Assembly: GCA_021739805.1 (NCBI GenBank)
Contig: JAIPBB010000104.1
Location: 1 to 15,400 of the forward strand
Source of the DNA: Saprospiraceae bacterium
GTDB lineage: Bacteria > Bacteroidota > Bacteroidia > Bacteroidales > JAIPBB01
DNA: 15,400 nucleotides
Direction of reading: 5' to 3'
A model generated the notes under the pieces. The model was given only the letters and a program-made list of their open reading frames with translations, was not told where the DNA came from and did not search any database. Positions 1 to 7,456 of this stretch are shown in pieces (within the stretch, counting starts at the first letter, position 1; every line of letters starts with the position of its first letter). The translations under genes and the position numbers were made by a program.

Positions 1-309
1 AATCAATATAATCCTGAACTAAATTATGAAATTTTGGATTCAACAACCTACCAGGATATTGGCGGAGCTCATACCCAATATTTGTTTTTTAGCAGACAAA
101 TGCCAAAATATCCCGGGCTAGAATTGGAAATTCCTTCAAAGCTTAAAAATACGAATAAGAAAAAAATAAACTTTTATGAATATAAATCTTCTTATAGTAG
201 ATTTGAGGGTGAAATAATGTATATGGTTATGCTGGATACCTGTGAAGATATTTATGATAAATCATTAAAGGTTTTTGATGCATTTTTAGAAGATTTAATA
301 ATTGAGTAA
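1..309 (+). CDS. Hypothetical protein, C-terminal part (5' end outside the window)
   Basis: The reading frame is open from the first base and ends at TAA 307-309, giving 102 residues. The first in-frame start-like codon is a TTG at 34, but the frame continues upstream without a stop, so I read this as the 3' end of a longer gene that begins before the window. The visible part is soluble, with mixed charge and no membrane segment. It has a Lys/Asn-rich stretch in the middle (about residues 58-66), and the last 25 residues look helical and acidic. I recognise no domain. It is followed 55 nt later by a metalloprotease gene on the same strand; co-transcription is possible but not shown. Confidence 0.6.
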   Translation, partial: NQYNPELNYEILDSTTYQDIGGAHTQYLFFSRQMPKYPGLELEIPSKLKNTNKKKINFYEYKSSYSRFEGEIMYMVMLDTCEDIYDKSLKVFDAFLEDLIIE

Positions 310-311
310 AC

Positions 312-337
312 AAAGCTTAAAACGTAGCTTTTTCTAA
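312..337 (+). terminator. Weak possible terminator hairpin
   Basis: Just after the stop of the first gene, AAAGCT (312-317) can pair with AGCTTT (326-331) across an 8-nt loop, followed by a short T-rich tail. The stem has only six pairs, two of them G:C, so it is weak and may be chance in AT-rich DNA. Confidence 0.2.
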
Positions 338-364
338 AAATAAACATGGATAAATTAGAAAAAA

Positions 365-1483
365 ATGGATAGAGACAAACAATTAGAATATTGCCAAATG
401 TGCAAGAATAAAGCTTTTGATGATGACAAAGGAATTATTTGTAATCTCACCGGTAATATTCGAAGCTTTGAAAATGAATGCCCTGATTTTCAAGAAGACC
501 CGGATGAAATTAATGAGTTTTACGATGAATCAAATTATGATGACAGTATTATAGATTTTCCGCCAAAACCAATAGAAACTCCAGAAGAAAAGCAAAAGAC
601 CATACAAAGGTCTATGATTAGCATTGGGGTGTTTATCCTGGCCTTCTATCTAATCTTTGATTGGAAGATTCAAAATATTCTTATACTTGTTGGAGTAATT
701 TTAATACATGAATTGGGTCATTTTCTTGCAATGAAAATTTTCAAATATGAAGATGTGAGTATTTTCTTTGTACCGCTTGTTGGAGCTTTTGCATCCGGTA
801 GGAAAGAAACAATTTCTCAAAAGCAAAAAGCCATAATACTATTGTCAGGACCAGTACCGGGGGTTATAATTGGATTGATTTTATATTATTATGGGCTTAA
901 AGCAGAAAGTGAATTTTTGATTAGAGCTTCAAATATTTTCATATTTATTAATCTTTTTAATCTTTTGCCGATCATGCCCTTAGATGGTGGTAATTTAATC
1001 AAAACCATGTTCTTTGAATCAAATGAAATAATAAATAAAATCTTTATTTTTCTTTCAGTTGCTGTCCTGACATACTTTGCAATAGCCTCACAATCATACA
1101 TTCTGCTAATTATTCCTTTTTTCTTATTGATGCAGTTGAACAATCAAACACAAATTAAAAAAGTTAAAGAAGGAGCGATTAATAAAGGTATTGATTTGAA
1201 TAAAACCTACAACGAATTAAGCGACAGAGAATATTGGTTATTGCGTGATGAACTGGTAATAAATATGAAATATTACTCAAAATTTATTTCAGTTAAAAAC
1301 TATACAATTACAAAAATAGAAACTAAAGTCATAAAACAGATTAAAGCAATTATTCATAAGAAACCAATTAAAGATTTGAATATTGGAGGCAAGCTTTTAT
1401 TTACTCTTTTTTGGATTCTAACATTCGTGTTTCCTGTTGTTGTAATTGTTATGTATTATTTGAAATTGGGGATTGAAATGTAA
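365..1483 (+). CDS. M50 family (site-2 protease-like) membrane metalloprotease with N-terminal four-Cys domain
   Basis: This is a predicted intramembrane zinc protease of the S2P/M50 family, 372 aa. The zinc motif HELGH is at residues 115-119, inside a hydrophobic helix. The second conserved motif, NLLPIMPLDGG, is at 199-209, with D207 as the expected third zinc ligand. SGPVPG at 161-166 is the usual family loop. Hydrophobic helices lie near 84-100, 103-120, 155-176, 185-205, 225-255 and 345-367. The soluble N-terminus (1-80) carries C10, C13, C26 and C39 in the pattern CxxC...C...CP, followed by an acidic linker; from memory this small presumed zinc-binding module is found on other Bacteroidota membrane proteins. 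Family members cleave transmembrane helices of anti-sigma factors or signal-peptide remnants; the substrate here is unknown. ATG 365 is the first start that keeps the cysteine domain. Confidence 0.88.
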   Translation: MDRDKQLEYCQMCKNKAFDDDKGIICNLTGNIRSFENECPDFQEDPDEINEFYDESNYDDSIIDFPPKPIETPEEKQKTIQRSMISIGVFILAFYLIFDWKIQNILILVGVILIHELGHFLAMKIFKYEDVSIFFVPLVGAFASGRKETISQKQKAIILLSGPVPGVIIGLILYYYGLKAESEFLIRASNIFIFINLFNLLPIMPLDGGNLIKTMFFESNEIINKIFIFLSVAVLTYFAIASQSYILLIIPFFLLMQLNNQTQIKKVKEGAINKGIDLNKTYNELSDREYWLLRDELVINMKYYSKFISVKNYTITKIETKVIKQIKAIIHKKPIKDLNIGGKLLFTLFWILTFVFPVVVIVMYYLKLGIEM

Positions 1484-1509
1484 AAATACTTTAATAAATT
1501 GCAGTATAA

Positions 1510-2070
1510 ATGATAATTAAAAAACTCATACTCTATATATTGATTACTACATTATTGACATCATGTTATTATCCCAGAGTTACTGTGTCTAGACATAAAA
1601 AAAAGAACATTTTATATAAAAATCATGAAGCTATAACTTTTGTAAATGAAGATGGAAACATCGACAAAATTATACTACAAAAATTCTCATCAGGTTATGA
1701 ACCAAATTTTGATTTCTGGTGGAGAACTAAATTCTTAAATTCAGACACTGTTTCTAAAAAGAGAGACTATTTTAAAAGGTTGGTTTCTTTTCCAAATTGT
1801 AATAATAATAAAATTAAAGTACCAATTGACATCCTATATTCTAAAAGGGAACAAGATGATTATATTACATTAGAATTTGATGGATTTAAAGAACACTATC
1901 TACTCGATAATTACTTGTCTGACACTTTGGTTTTTCAGAATAAAACAAACTACAATGATAAAACTTGTCAAAACAATGAACATTGCCTTAAAAGAATTAT
2001 TTATCACAAAACGAAAGGTATAATAATGTTAGAAATAGGAAATGGGTATGTTTGGAGAACAATAAATTGA
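1510..2070 (+). CDS. Hypothetical lipoprotein (186 aa)
   Basis: The N-terminus is a clear lipoprotein signal: two lysines at residues 4-5, a hydrophobic core, and the lipobox LLTSC ending at C19, so the mature protein should be lipid-anchored on the periplasmic or surface side. The next residues are basic (RHKKK near 28-32). The rest is polar, rich in Lys, Asn and aromatic residues, and without membrane segments. Four later cysteines (in PNCNN and the TCQNNEHC stretch) could form disulfides. I recognise no family. It starts 26 nt after the protease gene and is followed after 31 nt by a second lipoprotein gene that is unrelated apart from its signal peptide. Confidence 0.75.
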   Translation: MIIKKLILYILITTLLTSCYYPRVTVSRHKKKNILYKNHEAITFVNEDGNIDKIILQKFSSGYEPNFDFWWRTKFLNSDTVSKKRDYFKRLVSFPNCNNNKIKVPIDILYSKREQDDYITLEFDGFKEHYLLDNYLSDTLVFQNKTNYNDKTCQNNEHCLKRIIYHKTKGIIMLEIGNGYVWRTIN

Positions 2071-2122
2071 GTAAATATAAAGGAAGCAAAATCACAAATC
2101 AATGATTATGAAATACACATGC

Positions 2123-2704
2123 ATGAAAATCCTATTCTATATAATAATTGCAACTTTGTTAGTAAGTTGTAGTTCAAATAATTCGACCGATAATGTATTT
2201 GTTGAACCGGAAACAATAAACTCAATAGAAAACAACAATAAAAATAGTTTTAGTTTAAAAAGCGATTTAGAAAAATATAATGGTTTTTACACATCAGTTG
2301 AAATGAGTGGTGGAACTATTTCTAAAGAAAACCTGCCGGATGAAATAGCAAACTACAGAAACGGTAAAATAAAGTCAATTTCAATTGAATATCTGGCTGA
2401 AATTGAAAATGGTTTTGTGTTGACTTTTAGTATAGATTTTAATCCTTATCGAATTCTTATAATTTCAACTTTAAATAAAGACTATTCATTGATTGATTAT
2501 ATAATTTACACAGATGGAACCGGCACAGATAATGTTAAAAATGACACTATTGCGTTAACAAGTTTTAGCGAAAATTCAATAACGGTTGAAATCATGCATC
2601 CGAATAAATATGAAGAACCAACTTACTCGGTTGATGGTATTAGAAAGGACGAGTTATTTATTACTGAAAATTTGAAATTGATAAAAAAACAAAACCCAAC
2701 TTAA
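2123..2704 (+). CDS. Hypothetical lipoprotein (193 aa)
   Basis: This is an exported lipoprotein of unknown function. Three in-frame ATGs lie close together at 2102, 2108 and 2123. I favour 2123 because it gives a compact signal (MK, hydrophobic core, lipobox LLVSC with C16); starting at 2102 would add seven residues, including a cysteine, before the signal. After the lipidated cysteine comes a Ser/Asn-rich linker typical of Bacteroidota lipoproteins, then a domain of about 150 residues with many alternating hydrophobic and polar stretches suggestive of beta structure. There are no further cysteines, no repeats and no catalytic motif that I can recognise. The C-terminus is lysine-rich. Confidence 0.72.
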   Translation: MKILFYIIIATLLVSCSSNNSTDNVFVEPETINSIENNNKNSFSLKSDLEKYNGFYTSVEMSGGTISKENLPDEIANYRNGKIKSISIEYLAEIENGFVLTFSIDFNPYRILIISTLNKDYSLIDYIIYTDGTGTDNVKNDTIALTSFSENSITVEIMHPNKYEEPTYSVDGIRKDELFITENLKLIKKQNPT

Positions 2705-2716
2705 AAAAATTCAACC

Positions 2717-2845
2717 ATGAAATTCCACTCCTCAGTAATATTTGTAAAAGACATAGAAAAATCAAAGGATTTCTATATCCGCATTCTAAACCAGGAAATT
2801 GAACATGATTATGGAAAGCAAGGATTAATATTTAATATTTTGTAA
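2717..2845 (+). pseudogene. VOC/glyoxalase-family gene remnant (N-terminal 42 residues)
   Basis: A 42-codon frame starting at ATG 2717, 12 nt after the previous stop, encodes the classic first strand and helix of a vicinal-oxygen-chelate (glyoxalase/bleomycin-resistance) domain: FHSSVIFVKDIEKSKDFY at residues 3-20, then an ILNQEIEHDYG stretch. H4 is in the position of the usual first metal ligand. Family members are about 110-130 aa with a repeated beta-alpha-beta-beta-beta fold; here the frame stops at TAA 2843-2845 before the first module is complete. No continuation is recognisable in the other two frames before the next gene at 2881. It is therefore a truncated, presumably non-functional copy, lying directly beside another truncated gene. 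Confidence 0.7.
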
Positions 2846-2880
2846 ATGTAAAACTATCACATTGAAAATACTGTTTGAAT

Positions 2881-3129
2881 ATGAAAAAGAAAACTCAAAT
2901 TGAAGTAGAAAGCAAACTCATCTCGATTGTTAAACAAAATGAACAAGATTATATTTGTTTGACTGATATGGTTAGAGGTGAAGATGGTTCTGACCATATT
3001 AGAAATTGGATGCGAAATAGAAATACTGTTGAATTCATTGGATTGTGGGAAACTTTAAACAATCCTGATTTTAAACATGTCGAATTCGACACCTTTAGAA
3101 AACAAGCAGGATTGAATAGTTTTAACTAA
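2881..3129 (+). pseudogene. KilA-N domain protein, truncated (82 aa)
   Basis: The frame matches the start of a KilA-N domain (PF04383): YICLTDMVRGED at about residues 24-35, then the characteristic WMRNRNTVEFIGLWETLNNP (about 41-60) and FDTFRKQAGLNSF. Bacteroidota KilA-N proteins as I know them are about 250-280 aa and continue after this point with a segment like LTPKQWIE and a longer helical part. Here the frame stops at once. A shifted frame over the same bases (about 3118-3135) reads VLTKQ, which resembles the missing continuation and suggests small deletions or a frameshift. The domain is not completed, so I call it a pseudogene. KilA-N domains are DNA-binding modules often found in phage or mobile DNA. 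A TTG start at 2875 is possible, but ATG 2881 is preferred. Confidence 0.7.
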
Positions 3130-3142
3130 ACAAATCGTAATT

Positions 3143-4324
3143 ATGAAGAGTCGAAACAAACTATTTTCATTATTTGCAATAGTATTAATGATATCCTGTT
3201 CTCAAGAAAATATAATAGAAAATATAATAGAGAAAGTTGATTTCAAAAACCTAAACTACCCCGAATTAGTAGCATATTATTTAGTTACTCAAGATTCTGC
3301 TGAGATTGATTCAATAATCAAGTTTTTAGATGACTCAATCCAAAAATACTCTGATTATTCTTTGCAGCTATTTGAAAAACCTGATACAATTGAAAATAAA
3401 TTAGTATTATCAGCTAGGCTTTTTGATGAATTCTATGGCAGAGATGTTTGTATAAAACAAAGAAATGTTTACAACATTTTTATTAATAGAAAAGATGAAA
3501 TTCTTGCTGGTATAGTTACTTTTCATGACACTAATTTCATGGAAGTTGATTTAACCGAATTTATAATTAATTCTAAAAACAGCTATCAATGGCCGGAAAA
3601 GAAACTTAGAGTTATTAATCTTCTTGATACAGTAAAAGTAAGCACAGCAGGGTTTTTTATCTTTTCACAAATTAATCCAGATTCACTAACAAATAGAACA
3701 TCCTGGAAGCAGTTAAAAAATGTTATTAATAAAATTACTAAAACATATTATTCACTTAGAAATGATTCTGCACACAGAATTTGGGGAACTTCCTATTATC
3801 AACTTGAATTAAACAAACAATTAGCATTAAGTGAGTACATTCCTATTCGTATTATGATTTTTCCAAATGTTGACCATGAAATTCCTCCACCACCTCCTCC
3901 TATTCCAATAGACTATTCTCTCGATAATGATTTTTCTAATAATACAATTGATAAATCAAAAAATGATGAAATAGAATCTGATAATCCAATTTCAGTAATA
4001 AGTAGGATTTTTACAAATTATATAAAGTATGACGAATCTACCGACTCACCTGATAACCTTGATGCATTAACAATAGCACTAAAACAATTAGAGAAAAAAA
4101 TAGAAATCAAGGATTTAGAGCTAATTATAAATGTTTGGATGTATTATACTGTAACTGATTTTCCGACACAGGAGTTGACTGAAAAAGTGTTTTTTGCTCA
4201 TCGGGATGAAAGCATAAAAGCAGTTAAAGAAAGAATGAAAAATAAAATGGACTGGGAAAAGGAAGATGGTGCACCGTTTTCAGAACTTGAATATTTATTG
4301 ACTAAACTTGAAGAAAACAGATAA
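3143..4324 (+). CDS. Hypothetical lipoprotein (393 aa)
   Basis: An exported protein of unknown function. The signal has basic residues at 2-6, a hydrophobic core and the lipobox LMISC with C19. Immediately after it, ENII is repeated (residues 22-29), from a short tandem duplication in the DNA near 3207-3231. Residues 33-240 look like a mixed alpha/beta soluble domain. A run of six prolines at 248-253 followed by IPI separates it from an acidic, Asn/Asp-rich linker (about 258-285). The C-terminal 110 residues are charged and helical. It has no recognisable catalytic motif and only one further cysteine, near 103. The proline/acidic linker suggests two separate domains. The gene starts 13 nt after the truncated KilA-N frame and ends 11 nt before the DUF3795 gene. 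Confidence 0.75.
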   Translation: MKSRNKLFSLFAIVLMISCSQENIIENIIEKVDFKNLNYPELVAYYLVTQDSAEIDSIIKFLDDSIQKYSDYSLQLFEKPDTIENKLVLSARLFDEFYGRDVCIKQRNVYNIFINRKDEILAGIVTFHDTNFMEVDLTEFIINSKNSYQWPEKKLRVINLLDTVKVSTAGFFIFSQINPDSLTNRTSWKQLKNVINKITKTYYSLRNDSAHRIWGTSYYQLELNKQLALSEYIPIRIMIFPNVDHEIPPPPPPIPIDYSLDNDFSNNTIDKSKNDEIESDNPISVISRIFTNYIKYDESTDSPDNLDALTIALKQLEKKIEIKDLELIINVWMYYTVTDFPTQELTEKVFFAHRDESIKAVKERMKNKMDWEKEDGAPFSELEYLLTKLEENR

Positions 4325-4335
4325 AATCCTAAACT

Positions 4336-4752
4336 ATGTTATCAGAACAAGAACTTATAGCTCCATGCGGAATGAATTGCGGACTTTGTATGGCTTATCT
4401 TCGTGAGAAAAACAGATGTGAAGGTTGCAGAGGAAGCAATGAAAACAAACCAAATCAATGTGTTAGATGTATAATTCTGAATTGTGAATTTTTAGCAAAA
4501 ACAAAATCAGGTTTTTGTTATGAATGTGAAAAAATCCCTTGCAGGAGATTAAAACAATTGGATAAAAGATACCGCACAAAATACAATATGAGTATGCTCG
4601 AAAATCTTGAAAGCATAAAAACAATCGGGCTTGAGCAATTCGTGAAAAACGAAAAAGAAAGATGGAAATGTGAGGTTTGTGGTGGAACAATTTGTGTTCA
4701 TTATGGACTTTGTTTGACTTGTAATGATAGAAAAAAAGTTAAAAGGAAATAA
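4336..4752 (+). CDS. DUF3795 family cysteine-rich protein
   Basis: A 138-aa cytoplasmic protein with 16 cysteines and no signal peptide. The opening APCGMNCGLCMAY (about residues 9-21) followed by CEGCRG (28-33) and a C-x2-C-x4-C set at 42-50 is the signature of the DUF3795 family (PF12675). Another set, CYECEKIPC (61-69), follows, and the C-terminus adds CEVCGG (112-117) with C120, C126 and C129, resembling an additional zinc ribbon. The cysteines probably bind zinc or an iron-sulfur cluster; the biochemical role of the family is not known to me. The middle part (70-108) is a charged helical segment without cysteines. It lies 11 nt after the preceding lipoprotein gene and 16 nt before the next gene, so it is probably co-transcribed with its neighbours. 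Confidence 0.85.
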   Translation: MLSEQELIAPCGMNCGLCMAYLREKNRCEGCRGSNENKPNQCVRCIILNCEFLAKTKSGFCYECEKIPCRRLKQLDKRYRTKYNMSMLENLESIKTIGLEQFVKNEKERWKCEVCGGTICVHYGLCLTCNDRKKVKRK

Positions 4753-4768
4753 ATTTATCTTTAATCAA

Positions 4769-5434
4769 ATGGAAAACTATAGGACAGATAATTATTTTAA
4801 GTACATTATAAATCATTCATCAGATATTCGTAATAATATTAGAAAAAGTTGGCTGTTTATTGCTTTTTCTATTCCATTTTTAATATTCACTTATGTCATT
4901 AATTCAGATATAGTATTTGTTTTGATTTCTTTTATATTCCTTTTAATATTCTTTTTTGTTTCATTTGTTATAATGTCGTATTTAATTCCATTATCAATTA
5001 ACTATAGTACATATAGAAAATCTGCAGAACAATACCTTAGAATTAAACCATTTATTATAAAGGAAAGTTTTGAGAAAAAAGCTGTAAATAGATGGACAGA
5101 AATACCATTTAAAAAAATGACTTTCAACTTAGGTTCTGGTGGTTTTTTAAATCAAATTGATTTTCAAAAGGTAGATGTTTTTGAAACAGAAAGTTCAATT
5201 TTTCTTTTTCCAATTTATAAATATAGTCATAGAAAAAAAGACTGGTATACAGAATACTTACAACCTATAAGATTTCGCCTGGATTTAGATGAAATCATTC
5301 CTGATTTAGATGATATTATTACAATTACAAAATTTACTGAATATTTAAATCTCAAAGAGAGAATTATTGAATTCTACAATGAACAATATAAAATTAAAGT
5401 GAAAATTAAAATTAAAACAGAAGAAACAAAATGA
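4769..5434 (+). CDS. Hypothetical two-TM membrane protein (221 aa)
   Basis: Two adjacent, strongly hydrophobic helices lie at about residues 28-44 and 48-75, close to the N-terminus, joined by a short INSD turn. They are followed by a polar domain of about 145 residues that is probably cytoplasmic and has mixed beta/helical character (GSGG near 120). This layout resembles YcxB-like or other 2TM proteins of unknown function, but I cannot place it in a family. I chose ATG 4769 rather than the in-frame ATG 4724, because the latter overlaps the DUF3795 gene by 29 nt and adds 15 Lys-rich residues, while 4769 lies 16 nt after that gene's stop. The 3' end overlaps the next start (ATGA, 5431-5434), so the two are probably translationally coupled. 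Confidence 0.7.
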   Translation: MENYRTDNYFKYIINHSSDIRNNIRKSWLFIAFSIPFLIFTYVINSDIVFVLISFIFLLIFFFVSFVIMSYLIPLSINYSTYRKSAEQYLRIKPFIIKESFEKKAVNRWTEIPFKKMTFNLGSGGFLNQIDFQKVDVFETESSIFLFPIYKYSHRKKDWYTEYLQPIRFRLDLDEIIPDLDDIITITKFTEYLNLKERIIEFYNEQYKIKVKIKIKTEETK

Positions 5435-6528
5435 AAAAACTCCCAATTATAATTTTACTTCTTTTTTCAAACTTTTGCTTTGGCCAATACGGAAGTTTAC
5501 AAGGAATATTTGTTGATGGGGATACAAAAGAGCCAATTCCTTTTGCAAATATAATACTTGAAGCAAGCAACAAACAAGTTGGAGGTTGTACTAGTGATTT
5601 TGAAGGGAAATTTCATCTTAATTCTATTTTGCCTGGAAAATATCAAATGAAAATCAACGCTTTAACATATTATATGAACATTGTGGGTGAAATAATAATT
5701 TACAAAGATTCCATAACTATTCTTTATATTGAAGCAGGAGATCAAGGTAAATGCTCTGTTAAGAAAACAAATGAAGTAATAGATTTTTCAGATGATTCCA
5801 AACTCGACTTGATAATAAAACCTGATGATAATAAATTCGATAATACTATTAAAAAAGTTGAGAAATTGAATGTTGATGGCGTAATTATCTTTAGATTTAT
5901 TCCTGACAACAATTTTAAAGGATATTACTGTTCTCTGAAATCAAAAATTATAATTGACTCTAGCAAATTTGATTTTATTCCACATAATGATGCTAACTAC
6001 ACAATAATAAAACAGAACATAGAATTGGAAAGAAAACTCGGTGACCCATCAATTTACTTGACTCGAAGTTTTGAATCTAATTATTGTCTTTATGCTTCTC
6101 ATGATAATCAAAAAGATAAAATGAATTGTGATTCAATAATAAACGTTTTCAGTCAATATAATATTTACAACAACATCCTTTATAAACTTGATAGTAAAGA
6201 GAGCATGGTTTTGACAATTTCAAGTAATAGTATTTTTAGTGCAGAAAATTCAGATACTATTTATATTCCATTGTTGTTTTCTGGTGAAGTTTTCAAATAT
6301 CAAAATATAATTTACGGTGAACAATCGGATTATCGGATTATGAAATCTGATGATGGAACTGATTTATTTGATGATTCTCATAGTATATGCCCATTTGAAA
6401 AATATAGCAAAATTTTTATTGTTTTGAATAATGTTAAAAGCTTAAGTAGGATAAACAATAAACAAATGAAAAACCTTAAATTATCTGAATCGAAATTAAC
6501 AGAATTAAAGATATTTTTGTACGAATAA
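5431..6528 (+). CDS. Exported protein with carboxypeptidase-regulatory-like domain
   Basis: A 365-aa exported protein. MKK plus a hydrophobic core ends in FCFGQ, a typical Bacteroidota signal peptidase I site (cleavage near residue 18/19). Residues 22-102 form a CarboxypepD_reg-like domain (PF13715 type): LQGIFVDGDTKEPIPFANI, then TSDFEGKFHLNSILPGKYQM, the usual opening strands of this immunoglobulin-like fold. The remaining 260 residues are of unknown type, soluble, and contain scattered cysteines (C108, one in YCS, one in YCLY, one in MNCD, one in ICPF). The protein is much shorter than TonB-dependent receptors, which carry the same N-terminal domain, and no plug or barrel follows. It shares an ATGA overlap with the preceding two-TM gene, suggesting a functional pair. 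The C-terminus shows no obvious T9SS sorting domain. Confidence 0.75.
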   Translation: MKKLPIIILLLFSNFCFGQYGSLQGIFVDGDTKEPIPFANIILEASNKQVGGCTSDFEGKFHLNSILPGKYQMKINALTYYMNIVGEIIIYKDSITILYIEAGDQGKCSVKKTNEVIDFSDDSKLDLIIKPDDNKFDNTIKKVEKLNVDGVIIFRFIPDNNFKGYYCSLKSKIIIDSSKFDFIPHNDANYTIIKQNIELERKLGDPSIYLTRSFESNYCLYASHDNQKDKMNCDSIINVFSQYNIYNNILYKLDSKESMVLTISSNSIFSAENSDTIYIPLLFSGEVFKYQNIIYGEQSDYRIMKSDDGTDLFDDSHSICPFEKYSKIFIVLNNVKSLSRINNKQMKNLKLSESKLTELKIFLYE

Positions 6529-6561
6529 ATCCATATTTAAAAATTACTAATTATTTACAAA

Positions 6562-7404
6562 ATGAAAAAACTCCACATCCTAATCCTGGCAATTATTATT
6601 TCAGCATGCTCAAACAATAAGCAAGCTGAACAAGAAGCAGCAATTGAAATAATCGTAAAACCTGAATTACAAAAAATAATTGACACTGCCGATGTTGAGG
6701 GTTCGATATTGATTTTTGATGTTGCTAAAAACGTGTTCTACTCCAATAAATTTAAAAGGAATTTCAAAGGACAACTTCCGGCTTCAACATTTAAAATTCC
6801 TAATTCGATTATTGCTCTTGAAACAGGAGTAGTCGAAAATGATAGTACTTTGTTTAAATGGAATGGAGAGAAAAGAAGATTAGCTGTTTGGGAACAGGAT
6901 TTAACTTTCAAAGAGGCATTTCAGTACTCATGCGTGCCATGCTACCAGGAAATAGCAAGAAAAATCGGAGCAAAAAGAATGAACGAATTTCTGGATACAT
7001 TCAATTACGGAAATATGGTAGTGGATTCAAGCAATATTGATTTGTTTTGGCTTGAAGGTGATTCGAAAATAAATCAAATTCAACAAATCAAGTTTTTAAG
7101 AAAATTCTATAATTCTGAACTTCCCATTTCAAAAAGAACCGAAAAAATCATGAAAAGCATAATGCTTATTGAAGAAAATGAATCTTATACTTTAAGCGGA
7201 AAAACTGGTTGGTCAATCAGAGATGCTAACAATAATGGTTGGTTTGTGGGATATATTGAGAAAGGAGAAAGCGTTTATTTCTTTGCAACCAATATTTCGC
7301 CACACGAAAAATTCAATATGGATATGTTTCCAAAAATCAGGATGGAAATAACAATGGAAGCTTTTAAAATTTTGGGAATTTTAAATGAAATTATACCGAT
7401 GTGA
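6562..7404 (+). CDS. bla: Class D (OXA-type) beta-lactamase, lipoprotein
   Basis: A 280-aa serine beta-lactamase of class D, complete by motif. The acylating serine motif STFK is at 75-78 (S75; K78 is the lysine that is carbamylated in this family). S-x-V is SCV at 123-125, within YSCVPCYQ. YGN is at 149-151, FWLEG (W163) at 162-166, KTG at 214-216, and GWFVGY at 226-231. The N-terminus is a lipoprotein signal with lipobox IISAC (C16), so the enzyme should be membrane-anchored in the periplasm. Class D enzymes hydrolyse penicillins, and some also cephalosporins or carbapenems; the spectrum cannot be read from sequence. Positions 124 and 127 are both cysteine, which differs from the OXA enzymes I remember. 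It is 33 nt downstream of the previous gene and convergent with the OmpA-family gene ending at 7457. Confidence 0.88.
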   Translation: MKKLHILILAIIISACSNNKQAEQEAAIEIIVKPELQKIIDTADVEGSILIFDVAKNVFYSNKFKRNFKGQLPASTFKIPNSIIALETGVVENDSTLFKWNGEKRRLAVWEQDLTFKEAFQYSCVPCYQEIARKIGAKRMNEFLDTFNYGNMVVDSSNIDLFWLEGDSKINQIQQIKFLRKFYNSELPISKRTEKIMKSIMLIEENESYTLSGKTGWSIRDANNNGWFVGYIEKGESVYFFATNISPHEKFNMDMFPKIRMEITMEAFKILGILNEIIPM

Positions 7405-7456
7405 AATTTTATAAAAAATCTAAAGAGCTGTTGTTACAAAAAAATTAAACTTAAAT

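Noticed and set aside
889..1143. Minus-strand 84-codon frame within the M50 protease gene
   Set aside because: The plus-strand frame has clear protease motifs across the same bases. The antisense frame shows no motif and is a shadow.
2047..2054. TATGTTTG, a TAnnTTTG match upstream of the second lipoprotein gene
   Set aside because: It lies within the end of the first lipoprotein gene with no -33 element; chance occurrence is likely.
4463..4690. Minus-strand 75-codon frame within the DUF3795 gene
   Set aside because: It is antisense to a frame with a strong conserved cysteine signature, and its hydrophobic look follows from the complement of Lys/Glu codons.
6512..6519. TATTTTTG, a TAnnTTTG match 42 nt upstream of the beta-lactamase start
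   Set aside because: It lies inside the 3' end of the preceding coding region and no TTG lies at the -33 spacing. In DNA this AT-rich such a match is expected by chance roughly once per 1-1.5 kb per strand, so I do not call it a promoter.
1..7404. Chromosomal integron or gene-cassette array, suggested by many small co-oriented orphan genes including a beta-lactamase
   Set aside because: The gaps between genes (about 10-60 nt) are too short for attC sites, no inverted attC-like cores are visible, and there is no integrase gene in the window.
7405..7456. Bidirectional terminator between the convergent beta-lactamase and OmpA-family genes
   Set aside because: I looked for a stem-loop in this 52-nt gap and found no convincing inverted repeat with a T-tract on either strand.
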